A DNA stretch of 18,588 nt, taken from contig NZ_AAXW01000082.1 of the NCBI RefSeq assembly GCF_000169335.1, forward strand, positions 1-18,588, written 5' to 3'. This DNA comes from Crocosphaera chwakensis CCY0110 (GTDB lineage Bacteria > Cyanobacteriota > Cyanobacteriia > Cyanobacteriales > Microcystaceae). Shown here in pieces: positions 7,205 through 15,308 of the stretch. The number at the start of each line of letters is the position of its first letter. Positions within the stretch are counted from its first letter, which is position 1. Made by a program: the position numbers and the translations under genes. Under the pieces are notes generated by a model, which saw nothing but the letters and a program-made list of their open reading frames with translations, searched no databases and was not told the DNA's origin.

Positions 7205-8410
7205 ATGTCTAACCTCGTTTCTACCCACTCGGCAAAACCAGTCCTGTTTGAAGATACCCAAATCATCGACTTCTTCAAGGATTTCTTAGAAACAGACGTA
7301 GGCAACGGCAAAGCAGCCGACGATACCCAACGTACTTACCTCTGCCACCTCAAGCAATTTGTTCATTGGTGTCAAAACCAGACCCTCAATCCCGTTGAAG
7401 CCACTTTCGCCAACCTCAAACGCTTCCGCCGTTGGTTAGTTAAAGAGCAACAATACCAAACCGCTACGATTTCCTTGAAACTCGCTGTCCTTCGTCGCTT
7501 TTACGACGCACTCCTCGAAAACGAATACATCAGCTTCAATCCAGCCCTCAGACTTCGCCCCCCTACAGAAGTAAGAGATCCAGCAGCCACAATTAATTTT
7601 CTCGAAAATGAGGAGATGAATCGGTTACTTGATAGTCTCCCGACTGAAAACACAGTCCATGCCCTACGCGATCGCCTCTTAATATCGCTGATGGTTCTCC
7701 AGGGATGCCGAACGGTGGATCTGCACCGAGTCACAATGGAAAACATGGTGAAAAATGGCAAAAATATAGGCTTGCGTGTATCATCAAAACGCCATACAAG
7801 GGTCGTGCCGTTAACCCCCGACTTGGCCAAGTTGCTCCGGCGTTACTTGAGGGCAAGAAGAAAAGCAGGGGAAACCATAACCGACGAAACCCCCTTGTTC
7901 ATCTCTGTAGCCCGTAACAATGAAGAACAAGACAAACCCTTGAGCCGGCGTTCCTTTCGGCGGATCGTGGACAAATATCTCGGTGTGATCGGCTTAAAAG
8001 AATTACCCTGTCCCAAAACTCTCAAAAAGCTGACTGGGAGCCAAGAAAAGAGTAATCTACCCACAAAAGCCAGGGAGTTTTCACAGCATAAGCCCAAACC
8101 CAGGAAGTTGAGCGCACACTCGTTGAGACACACGGCAGCAACACTGGCCTTGAGAGCAGGGGCAACATTAGAACAAGTGCAGGATTTACTGGGCCATACT
8201 GACCCCAAAACCACCATGATCTACGCTCACATAGGCGATCGCTGGTTGCATAATCCGGCACTGTTATTGTCGGTGAATAAGCCGAAATTAGAGGAGAATC
8301 TGATTAGAAGGCTCCAAAGACTGCAACAATCATTAAGACGGACGAATCCGCTTGAGCTAACTCTCAATGAAGAAGAAACGCTGAGGATTTTGGAAACAGT
8401 ATGTGCTTGA
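7205..8410 (+). CDS. Tyrosine recombinase/integrase (XerC/D-like)
   Basis: The 401-residue protein (ATG 7205; a GTG at 7196 is an alternative) has an N-terminal SAM-like core-binding domain (about residues 10-115) and a C-terminal catalytic domain. All six active-site positions are visible: Arg169 (GCRTVDL), Lys195 (SSKRHTR), His305 and Arg308 (HSLRH), His331 (LLGH) and the nucleophile Tyr340 (TMIYAHI). It should therefore be able to cut and rejoin DNA as a covalent 3'-phosphotyrosine enzyme. The distance from Lys195 to His305 is about 110 residues, some 35-40 more than in XerD, because of a Lys/Pro-rich insert around 270-300. About 60 residues follow the catalytic tyrosine. The gene is visibly richer in G+C than the flanking genes, has two HIP1 sites, and lies between a terminator and a broken PAP2 gene. 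This suggests arrival with a mobile element. No att sites could be identified. Confidence 0.93.
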   Translation: MSNLVSTHSAKPVLFEDTQIIDFFKDFLETDVGNGKAADDTQRTYLCHLKQFVHWCQNQTLNPVEATFANLKRFRRWLVKEQQYQTATISLKLAVLRRFYDALLENEYISFNPALRLRPPTEVRDPAATINFLENEEMNRLLDSLPTENTVHALRDRLLISLMVLQGCRTVDLHRVTMENMVKNGKNIGLRVSSKRHTRVVPLTPDLAKLLRRYLRARRKAGETITDETPLFISVARNNEEQDKPLSRRSFRRIVDKYLGVIGLKELPCPKTLKKLTGSQEKSNLPTKAREFSQHKPKPRKLSAHSLRHTAATLALRAGATLEQVQDLLGHTDPKTTMIYAHIGDRWLHNPALLLSVNKPKLEENLIRRLQRLQQSLRRTNPLELTLNEEETLRILETVCA

Positions 8411-8438
8411 AACTAAACTAAGGATTAGTCTTTATAAT
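8407..8438 (+). promoter_or_regulatory. Possible promoter for the truncated PAP2 gene
   Basis: A perfect TATAAT lies at 8433-8438 with TTGAAA at 8407-8412. The spacing is about 20 bases, longer than the ideal 17, so the -35 match may be fortuitous. The -10 is 52 bases before ATG 8490. Confidence 0.35.
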
Positions 8439-8489
8439 ATGGACTGTAAGATTAATTTGAAGAGATGAGTCGTTATTATTTTGTTATCG

Positions 8490-8969
8490 ATGAGCAACAA
8501 AATTAGGTCTTATTTACGGATTTTTTTGACTATTTTTGGGATAAAAGCATTAACAATTTGTTTTGTTATTTTAGTAACTATTACAAAGTTATCTAAGAAT
8601 GTAATCGACAAAAAAAACTACAGATTAGATGAATCTTTTTTACTGTGGATTTATCAGTGGTCTAATCCGAAATTAGACAAAATAATGTTAATGATTACTC
8701 ACTTAGGTGATTTTAATGTTGTGATAATAGTAATAACGATAACCCTGAGTATATTGTTACAGAAATCCTATTATCAAGAAGCTAAATTTTTTATGATAGC
8801 TTGTTTTGGACATCCGATACTGGCTGATGGCATGAAGTTGTTACATGGCAAACCTCGCCCAAAATTATGGACTCATCTGGTCGAAGCAGGTTCATTTAGT
8901 TTTCCTAGTGGACACGCCGTAGGTGCAGTTTTAAAAATCAAAAAATTACCTGTGAATTCTGCTTGCTAG
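8490..8969 (+). pseudogene. PAP2-family membrane phosphatase, truncated at the C-terminus
   Basis: The open frame encodes 159 residues from ATG 8490 (a TTG at 8481 is also in frame). Membrane segments are visible near residues 8-28, 68-88 and 95-110. The first two of the three acid-phosphatase signature motifs are present: K-x6-RP in KLLHGKPRP and PSGH in FSFPSGHAVGA. Family resemblance stops right after this, near base 8927. The remaining 12 or so codons (KIKKLPVNSAC) are unrelated, and the third motif, SRx5HxxxD with its catalytic histidine, is absent. Neither of the other two frames continues the family, so this is a loss or replacement of DNA, not a simple frameshift. The intact protein would have dephosphorylated a lipid phosphate or similar substrate at the membrane surface. 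As it stands it is almost certainly inactive. Confidence 0.85.
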
Positions 8970-8998
8970 AACCTCGATAAATAAGGTAGTGTTGATCA

Positions 8999-10459
8999 AT
9001 GGCACGACCTTCACTCTTAACGTATGATCGCGGGACATTAATTCTTCATCCACCCCCAAGGGGCAAAGCTTGGATAGATTTGGCAACTTGGGATGACCGC
9101 ATTGAGAAGTTCCGTGTACCGGCTATCTACTATCGTCGTTTGATTGAAACTTTTGAGGGGAGTGAAGTTAGTTTTGTTGATGAAGCCAACGGATTTTTCC
9201 CATTAGACCTAACCCCTAGTTTTGAGCGAGAACCCTATCCTCATCAAAAAGAATCTTTGCAAGCTTGGAAGCAAGGCCAACGACAAGGAGTGGTGGTGCT
9301 ACCAACAGCAGCAGGGAAAACTTATTTAGCCCAGTTAGCGATGGTGGCCACTCCTCGAACGACGCTGATTGTCGTGCCAACGTTGGATTTAATGCACCAA
9401 TGGTATGCTCAGATGTTGGCAGCTTTTCCTGAAATTGAGATAGGTTTATTGGGAGGAGGCTCACGCGATCGCAGTCCCATCCTCATTGCCACTTATAATA
9501 GTGCAGCCATTCATGCCGAAGCGTTAGGAAATCGTTATGCTTTGCAAATTTTCGATGAATGTCATCATTTACCGACGGATTTTTTTAGAGTGATTGCAGA
9601 ATATTCCATTGCACCCTATCGGTTAGGATTGACGGCCACCCCAGAAAGGTCTGATGGTAGTCATCGTGATCTAGATACGTTAATCGGGGAGGTAGTTTAC
9701 CGCAAAGGAGTAAAAGACTTAGCAGGTGGAACTTTAGCCCAACATAAAGTAGTAGAAATAAAAGTTAAACTATCCCCTACCGAAAGGCAACGATACGATA
9801 AAGCCATTGAAATTCGGAATAAGTTTTTAAGGGAGTCTAATATTTCGTTAGGGAGTTTAAACGGCTGGCAAATTTTTGTGAAAGCCAGTGCTAGAAGTCC
9901 AGCCGGAAGAAGGGCAATGTTAGCCCATCGTGAAGCCAAAGAAATAGCTGCTGGTACAGATGGCAAACTACGAGTTTTAACTGAATTAATTTGTGAACAC
10001 CATCAAGATTCTATATTAATTTTTACCAATGATAATGCAACAGTTTATCGGATTTCAGAAGAGTTCTTAATTCCGGCCATTACTCATCAAACTCCTGTCA
10101 AAGAACGCCACGATATTCTAAGTCGTTTTAGAGAAGGGATTTATAAAAGTTTAGTGACTTCCCATGTTTTAAATGAAGGAGTTGATGTGCCTGATGTGAA
10201 AGTAGCAATCATCCTTTCAGGCACAAGTTCAGCAAGAGAATATGTGCAGAGATTAGGTCGTATCCTCCGTAAAGGGACAGAACTAAATAAGTTAGCAACC
10301 CTTTATGAAATTGTGGCAGAAGATACCAGTGAAGAACGGACATCTCAACGAAGAAAAGAAACCACTCCCTCACCAAGAAAGCAACAGTTAGAGTTGTTTC
10401 CCTCTCCTGAAGTTAAAGAAAATAATAATCAACAAAAACCACAGGATTATCCCTTTTAA
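8999..10459 (+). CDS. XPB/Rad25-type superfamily 2 DNA helicase
   Basis: The 486-residue protein has the bacterial XPB layout. A short N-terminal damage-recognition-like region (about 1-75, with LTYDRGTLIL and FRVPAIYYR) is followed by two RecA-like domains. Motifs seen: Q-region PYPHQKES; motif I LPTAAGKT with Lys107 (Ala in place of the usual Gly); motif II DECHH at 186-190; motif III LTATPER; motif V VLNEGVDVPD; motif VI QRLGRILR at 417-424. It is expected to be an ATP-dependent 3'-5' dsDNA translocase/helicase, as known for archaeal and bacterial XPB. A disordered tail rich in Ser, Pro and Gln follows from about 445, with a QLELFPSP segment. XPB in archaea and some bacteria pairs with a Bax1/DUF790 nuclease; none is adjacent here. 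Instead SRAP and exonuclease VII follow in the same direction, 55 bases downstream. Confidence 0.92.
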   Translation: MARPSLLTYDRGTLILHPPPRGKAWIDLATWDDRIEKFRVPAIYYRRLIETFEGSEVSFVDEANGFFPLDLTPSFEREPYPHQKESLQAWKQGQRQGVVVLPTAAGKTYLAQLAMVATPRTTLIVVPTLDLMHQWYAQMLAAFPEIEIGLLGGGSRDRSPILIATYNSAAIHAEALGNRYALQIFDECHHLPTDFFRVIAEYSIAPYRLGLTATPERSDGSHRDLDTLIGEVVYRKGVKDLAGGTLAQHKVVEIKVKLSPTERQRYDKAIEIRNKFLRESNISLGSLNGWQIFVKASARSPAGRRAMLAHREAKEIAAGTDGKLRVLTELICEHHQDSILIFTNDNATVYRISEEFLIPAITHQTPVKERHDILSRFREGIYKSLVTSHVLNEGVDVPDVKVAIILSGTSSAREYVQRLGRILRKGTELNKLATLYEIVAEDTSEERTSQRRKETTPSPRKQQLELFPSPEVKENNNQQKPQDYPF

Positions 10460-10514
10460 AAATTCATTTGTGTAAAATTAAGATACTTGTATTTAGCCAA
10501 AAAAAATCTTTCTA

Positions 10515-11186
10515 ATGTGTGGTAGATTTAGCTTAACGATTTCAGGAGAGGAGATAGCAAAATACTTCCAAGTCTCACAGGTTCAAGATTGGTCGCCTCG
10601 CTACAACATAGCCCCATCACAAGAGATACTGACTATTGTAGAGACATCAAAAAGCCAAAGACAGTTAAAGGCCATGAAGTGGGGCTTAATCCCTAGTTGG
10701 GCTAAGAATGACAAAACTGGTAGTAAGCTGATCAATGCTAGAGGGGAAACCGTCGCCGAAAAACCTTCTTTTCGTAATGCTTTCAAACACCGTCGATGTC
10801 TAATTATTGCAGATGGTTTTTATGAGTGGCAAAATGTAGGCAAAAATAAGCAACCCTACTACATACACCTCAAAAATAGACAACCCTTTGCCTTTGCTGG
10901 ACTTTGGGAAGTATCGAATTCAGAACAAACAGAAGAGGTCTTGTCTTGCTGTATTATTACCACAGAGGCTAATGAGTTAATGAAACCGCTTCATCACAGA
11001 ATGCCAGTAATCCTTTCTCGTGATGTTTACTCTCAATGGCTAGACCACAATGTTTTTGATAGGGAAATCCTTGAGAGTTTTCTGACTCCTTACGGGAGTG
11101 ATGCAATGTTGGCTTATCAAGTTACTCAAAAAGTTAATCGTCCAACGAATGATCACCCTGATTGCGTTGAACCAATAGTTAACTAA
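10515..11186 (+). CDS. SRAP domain protein (YedK/HMCES family), abasic-site crosslinker
   Basis: The 223-residue protein begins MCGRFSL, so removal of Met1 exposes the catalytic Cys2. Other family residues are in place: RYNIAPSQ, Asn74 in LINARGE, Glu104 in GFYEW, and the HHRMPVIL histidine region near residue 160. Known members bind abasic sites in single-stranded DNA and form a thiazolidine DNA-protein crosslink through Cys2, shielding the site from cleavage; a peptidase-like activity releases the N-terminus. Length and motifs indicate an intact enzyme. The stop TAA overlaps the xseA ATG by one base (TAATG), so the two genes are very likely translationally coupled. No clear Shine-Dalgarno is visible upstream. 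Confidence 0.95.
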   Translation: MCGRFSLTISGEEIAKYFQVSQVQDWSPRYNIAPSQEILTIVETSKSQRQLKAMKWGLIPSWAKNDKTGSKLINARGETVAEKPSFRNAFKHRRCLIIADGFYEWQNVGKNKQPYYIHLKNRQPFAFAGLWEVSNSEQTEEVLSCCIITTEANELMKPLHHRMPVILSRDVYSQWLDHNVFDREILESFLTPYGSDAMLAYQVTQKVNRPTNDHPDCVEPIVN

Positions 11187-12340
11187 TGATTGAAAATATA
11201 GAGACAGCATTATCGGTCACAGGATTAACAGAATATATCAAGTTACTTTTAGAAGAAGATCCCCAACTAATTCAAGTCTGGGTCACAGGGGAAGTATCGA
11301 GTCTCCATGAACATCGGGTAGGTTTATTTTTTACCCTAAGTGATAGTCAAGGGCAAGCAACAATAAAGTGTGTAGTTTGGAACTCCCAAAAAGAGCGATT
11401 ACTTGAGTTACCCAAACTGGGGTCAGAAATTCTCGTAATGGGGAATGTGCGTCTTTATGCCAAAAAAGGAGAATATCAACTAACAGTATCCCAAGTTTTA
11501 GCCACAGGAGAGGGACTCCAGGCACTCCGCTATCAACAGCTAAAAAACAGATTAGCGAGTGAGGGATTATTTGAGAAGCATCTCAAGCGATCGCTTCCCT
11601 CATTCCCTAAAATAATAGCAGTTGTCACCGCAACAACCGCAGCAGCCTGGGGAGATATTCAAAAAACATTAAGCCACAGAAATCCAGGGGTAAAGGTGTT
11701 GTTCTCCCCGGCAACAGTTCAAGGGAAAGAAGCTCCATCTTCTATTGTGAAGGCCATCGAACGAGTAAATATTGATGGACGAGCGGAATTAATTATTTTA
11801 GCCAGGGGAGGGGGAGCCGTAGAAGATTTGTTCTGTTTTAATGATGAAAGGGTTGTTAGAGCGATCTCCGTGTCCTCTATTCCAATCATTACGGGGATTG
11901 GCCACCAACGGGACGAAACCTTAGCCGACTTAGTAGCAGATGTTAATGCACATACACCCACGGCAGCAGCAGAAATGGCCGTTCCCTCCTATGAAGTGAT
12001 GCTAATAGAACATCAACAGCGCAAAGAACGCTTAGTTGCTAGTCTCAAGCAAAGACTCAGATATGAATCAGACCAATTAGCATCATTGAAAAACCGTCTC
12101 AAAAATCTTTCGGTTAATGCAGCCTCGATAAGAGAAGCGAGGGTCAAAACTCTGATGTTAAAGGAAAAATTAGAAGCTCTAGATCCTCATGCTGTTTTGA
12201 AAAGGGGTTTTTCTGTAGTGCGACAAACCGATGGAGAAATTATCCGAGATAGTAATCAGTTAATAGAAGGACAAGAATTAACGATACAATTACCCCAAGG
12301 AACGATTAAAATAAAAGTCACTGAAATTTTGTCAGAGTAA
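11186..12340 (+). CDS. xseA: Exonuclease VII large subunit
   Basis: The 384-residue protein has an N-terminal OB-fold for ssDNA binding (about 1-100, with QVWVTGEVSS and IKCVVWN). A catalytic domain follows, with ARGGGAVEDL near residue 205, FNDERVVRAI, and TGIGHQRDETLADLVAD near 240, continuing NAHTPTAAAE. Next come a coiled-coil stretch (about 265-325) that recruits XseB subunits, and a C-terminal segment with LKRGFSVVR. ExoVII degrades ssDNA from both ends without metal and in Escherichia coli also helps clear topoisomerase-derived DNA-protein crosslinks. The protein is shorter than the E. coli subunit (about 456), mostly in the coiled-coil arm. It overlaps the SRAP stop codon and is followed by xseB after four bases. 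Confidence 0.96.
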   Translation: MIENIETALSVTGLTEYIKLLLEEDPQLIQVWVTGEVSSLHEHRVGLFFTLSDSQGQATIKCVVWNSQKERLLELPKLGSEILVMGNVRLYAKKGEYQLTVSQVLATGEGLQALRYQQLKNRLASEGLFEKHLKRSLPSFPKIIAVVTATTAAAWGDIQKTLSHRNPGVKVLFSPATVQGKEAPSSIVKAIERVNIDGRAELIILARGGGAVEDLFCFNDERVVRAISVSSIPIITGIGHQRDETLADLVADVNAHTPTAAAEMAVPSYEVMLIEHQQRKERLVASLKQRLRYESDQLASLKNRLKNLSVNAASIREARVKTLMLKEKLEALDPHAVLKRGFSVVRQTDGEIIRDSNQLIEGQELTIQLPQGTIKIKVTEILSE

Positions 12341-12344
12341 TGTA

Positions 12345-12572
12345 ATGGTTTTTCCGAAAGAAAGCAAAGATTGGAATTACGAAACAGCAATTTCCTCTGT
12401 AGAAGAAATGATCCAGAAGATAGAATCGGGGGATTTACCCTTAGAAACAGTATTTTCTCAGTTTGAACTAGCTGTAGAACAAGTCAATCAATGTGAGCAA
12501 TTTCTTAATCAAGGAATGGGAAAAATGAATTTGATGATAGAAACCCTAGAAGATTGCGAAGAAGAATTTTGA
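12345..12572 (+). CDS. xseB: Exonuclease VII small subunit
   Basis: A 75-residue acidic helical protein with the XseB signature: YETAISSVEEMIQKIESGDL followed by PLETVFSQFE and a helix ending at NLMIETL. In ExoVII several copies of this subunit wrap the coiled-coil arm of XseA and activate it. Its gene starts four bases after the xseA stop, the usual arrangement for this pair. The length is normal for the family. Confidence 0.95.
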   Translation: MVFPKESKDWNYETAISSVEEMIQKIESGDLPLETVFSQFELAVEQVNQCEQFLNQGMGKMNLMIETLEDCEEEF

Positions 12573-12606
12573 AATAGAATACAAAAAAATTCATTAGTCA
12601 AAAAAA

Positions 12607-12870
12607 ATGATGAACGGAAAACAAAAACAAAATATCGTTGAATCAGCCATAAGTTGGGGGATCTGCATCGTCAGCCTATTTTTAGGAGTAGGTTTGATGA
12701 TTCCCTTCGTTACAGGGAATATATCGTTTCAAGAACATTTTGAGATTGTCGTGGTTAGTGTTGTGTTATTAGCAGATAGTTTAATATTTTTCCCACCATT
12801 CGAGTGTAGGAACTTATGGAAATATATGGCTATAGGTTTGACTTTAGCGGTATTTTACGGACTATTCTAA
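12607..12870 (+). CDS. Small membrane protein of unknown function
   Basis: An 87-residue protein with a short basic N-terminus and three likely membrane helices: about residues 13-33, 45-62 and 70-87. I do not recognise a family. It follows xseB by 34 bases in the same direction and may belong to the same transcript. Its end overlaps the topA end by nine bases on the opposite strand. The start region (eight A residues, then the double ATG) matches that of the hypothetical gene at 4887 over 16 bases, and the first residues also match closely (MMNGKQKQ against MMNKQKQ). Confidence 0.65.
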   Translation: MMNGKQKQNIVESAISWGICIVSLFLGVGLMIPFVTGNISFQEHFEIVVVSVVLLADSLIFFPPFECRNLWKYMAIGLTLAVFYGLF

Positions 12871-14979
12871 GATCCCGTATTTTTTACTCCACCACTTTTC
12901 ATCTTTCGTCATAAAAAAAGCCACATCTTTATGGCGACTATCTTTAACTCCTTTAGAATTAGAGCAACGCAGCATAACCTTGTCTTGTCCATCTTTTTGG
13001 TAAGAATATTCTTGCAAGGGCTTACTACAAACAGGACAAGAATACTGCGTTAATTCCTCCCCAGAATTCGGTTTAGACTCCCCAGGTTGTACCCACTTAT
13101 TCAGTTTTTTGTCGAAGAACATAACAACATCGCAGTCGTCTTGACACTTAAGGAAATAGGGAACCGTCAACTTTTTAGACTTGGATGGAATTTTACTCAA
13201 AGGTTTCTGGCACTGAGGACAGCACACATCAGATTTTTCTCTAACGGTAGTCGTATTATTATTAGCTGGTTTACCACCCAATGCTTCCCATGCCTTGTTT
13301 AAAGTGGGGTCAAAATATTCTTGATTCCAGGTAGTTAAATATTTCTGCCAATCTTGTTGACCAGAGGCGATCGCATCAAAAGTTCCCTCCATTTGTGCAG
13401 TGAATTCAGCTTGCAGTAGTTCCGGAAGCATCTTACCCAAAAACTCATCAACGTCCAAACCCAAAGGAGTCGGAAGTAGCTTGCCTTTGGTTAACTTAAC
13501 GTACTCCCGTTGTTTGAGGGTTTTAACCGTAGGGGCATAAGTCGATGGTCGGCCAATGCCTTTTTTCTCCATTGCTTGTACCAGTTTTGGTTCAGTGTAC
13601 CGTGGTGGGGGCTGCGTTTGTTTCTTATCATGACCAGCTTTATCTAAGGTTAAAGGCTGTCCCTGCTGTACTGTGGGAAGAACTGAATCATTGCTAATGT
13701 TGTTCCAATATTTGGTATAACCCTCGAACTGCATTACTTGTCCTTTGGCTAACCATTTCACTTCACCTGATTGGGTAATAATTTTGGTTTGTAGCAATCG
13801 TGCAGGATTGCACAGAGAAGCTACCGAACGCATCCAAATTATCAAGTACAGTTGAAACTGTTGATCATCAAGTTCTTGCTTTAACTGGGCTGAAGGACGA
13901 GTAATATCCGTAGGACGGATAGCTTCGTGTGCTTCCTGGGCATTCTTCGATTGACGATGTTTAACCAATTTCGAGGGCAAATTTTTGGGATCTTTTGCCT
14001 GTAACCATCGCCTAACCGACTGGCAAAACTCATCACTCAACGCCGTCGAGTCAGTCCTCATGTAAGTGATTAAGCCTTGTTCATAAAGATGTTGCGCTAC
14101 TTTCATCGTCGTTTCAGGGTTCATCTTCAGACGGGAACCTGCTGCTTGTTGTAAAGTCGATGTAGTAAAGGGTGCAGGGGGTTTACGGTTTATGGTTTTT
14201 CCCTCCACTTGCAACACTTTATGGGGATTAGAACGAGCGATCGCACTTAAACGATCTGCGTCCGCTTCTGACAGAACACGACTAGACTCAACGGCTGCTT
14301 TGTCCCCACCTGCATCATCATTATCCAGAGAATTATCAGAGGGTTGTTCTTGTTGACCTAAATAAAAAGCCCGAAACCCCTCTTGATAATCAACCCAAAC
14401 CGACCAATAATCGACAGGTTTAAAGTTAAGGATTTCTCGTTCTCGATGGCATAGAATATGAAGGGCTGCTGATTGTACACGCCCGACACTTTTGCCACCT
14501 TTGCCTTGTTTCCACAACAGAGGAGAACCACGATAGCCTACCAATTTATCTAAGCAAGCTCTAGCTAATCCTGCATCGACTAATTGTTGGTCTAGGGGAC
14601 GGGGGTTTTTAACCGCAGCTAAGACCGCTTTTTCTGTTATTTCTTGATAGACCACTCGTTGGGGATTTTTCACCCCTAATTCTTGAGCTAAATGCCAAGC
14701 GATCGTTTCCCCTTCACGGTCAGGGTCAGAGGCAAAATAAACAGCATTGCTATTTTTAGCAACGGTTTTTAGTTCTTTAATGATTTTAGCTGCTTTGCTA
14801 TTTCGAGGAACGAAACGACAATTAACCCCATTAGAGGTCAGAGTAAAACCGAGATTATCATCTCCATCACGGGCTAATTCTCTAACATGACCGAGACTGG
14901 CTTTAATGAGCCAGCCAGAGCCTAAGATTTGCTTGAGTTTTTTAATCTTATTGGGCGATTCGACGATGAGTAAGGGCAT
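12862..14979 (-). CDS. topA: Type IA DNA topoisomerase I with C-terminal zinc ribbons
   Basis: A 705-residue protein from ATG 14979; a TTG two codons earlier would overlap the upstream gene by four bases. It opens with the TOPRIM motif LLIVESPNK (Glu7), followed by SDPDREGETIAWHLA. The active-site Tyr306 lies in ITYMRTDST, and GIGRPSTYAPTVKTL follows. Two Cys4-type zinc ribbons end the protein, near residues 585 (CCPQCQKPL) and 645 (YSCPVCSKPL), each with a second cysteine pair or near-pair further on. It relaxes negatively supercoiled DNA through a 5'-phosphotyrosine intermediate and should be complete. Its position in an accessory region, right after an HTH protein, suggests that it is an additional copy. 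That cannot be proved from this window. It converges on the small membrane gene with a nine-base overlap and no separate terminator. Confidence 0.93.
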   Translation of the reverse strand: MPLLIVESPNKIKKLKQILGSGWLIKASLGHVRELARDGDDNLGFTLTSNGVNCRFVPRNSKAAKIIKELKTVAKNSNAVYFASDPDREGETIAWHLAQELGVKNPQRVVYQEITEKAVLAAVKNPRPLDQQLVDAGLARACLDKLVGYRGSPLLWKQGKGGKSVGRVQSAALHILCHREREILNFKPVDYWSVWVDYQEGFRAFYLGQQEQPSDNSLDNDDAGGDKAAVESSRVLSEADADRLSAIARSNPHKVLQVEGKTINRKPPAPFTTSTLQQAAGSRLKMNPETTMKVAQHLYEQGLITYMRTDSTALSDEFCQSVRRWLQAKDPKNLPSKLVKHRQSKNAQEAHEAIRPTDITRPSAQLKQELDDQQFQLYLIIWMRSVASLCNPARLLQTKIITQSGEVKWLAKGQVMQFEGYTKYWNNISNDSVLPTVQQGQPLTLDKAGHDKKQTQPPPRYTEPKLVQAMEKKGIGRPSTYAPTVKTLKQREYVKLTKGKLLPTPLGLDVDEFLGKMLPELLQAEFTAQMEGTFDAIASGQQDWQKYLTTWNQEYFDPTLNKAWEALGGKPANNNTTTVREKSDVCCPQCQKPLSKIPSKSKKLTVPYFLKCQDDCDVVMFFDKKLNKWVQPGESKPNSGEELTQYSCPVCSKPLQEYSYQKDGQDKVMLRCSNSKGVKDSRHKDVAFFMTKDEKWWSKKYGILE

Positions 14980-14981
14980 GG

Positions 14982-15308
14982 TCAATTATTTGATAAGTGG
15001 TTTTGGAAGGATTCAAGAGAATTCATAGGAAATAAACCACCGAGGAAAATAATAGAAAGAAGATGGCTATTATTATGAGCATTAAATTTTTCTCTCAGTC
15101 GGAGAAAATAATTTTTAATAGTATTAACGGATATATTAATACCTTCCGCCATTTCTTGGTAAGAATAACCCAAACTGAGCCATTCCAATAATTCTTGTTC
15201 TCTACGGGTTAGTCTAATTTGTTGACATTGTTGATGATAAAGAGAAATTCTTGAATTCGTTTCTTGTAGAGGAACTGATTGATTCTTAAAAGGAGTAGAA
15301 GAGGTCAT
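14982..15308 (-). CDS. LuxR/NarL-type HTH-only regulator
   Basis: A 108-residue protein with a C-terminal LuxR-type four-helix DNA-binding domain (about residues 33-95). Its pattern is LTRREQELLEWLSLGYSYQE, then AEGINISVNTIKNYFLRLREKF, as in the NarL/FixJ family. Residues 1-30 are polar and hold no receiver or ligand-binding domain. It therefore either acts constitutively or responds to a partner. The gene lies two bases upstream of the topA ATG, so the two are almost certainly cotranscribed. This makes control of topA, or of the neighbouring cluster, a natural hypothesis. No operator could be identified in the AT-rich DNA upstream. Confidence 0.85.
   Translation of the reverse strand: MTSSTPFKNQSVPLQETNSRISLYHQQCQQIRLTRREQELLEWLSLGYSYQEMAEGINISVNTIKNYFLRLREKFNAHNNSHLLSIIFLGGLFPMNSLESFQNHLSNN

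Noticed and set aside
7501..8261. Several minus-strand and alternative-frame open frames inside the integrase
   Set aside because: They overlap a gene with all catalytic motifs of tyrosine recombinases and have no recognisable content; long shadows are expected in this G+C-richer gene.
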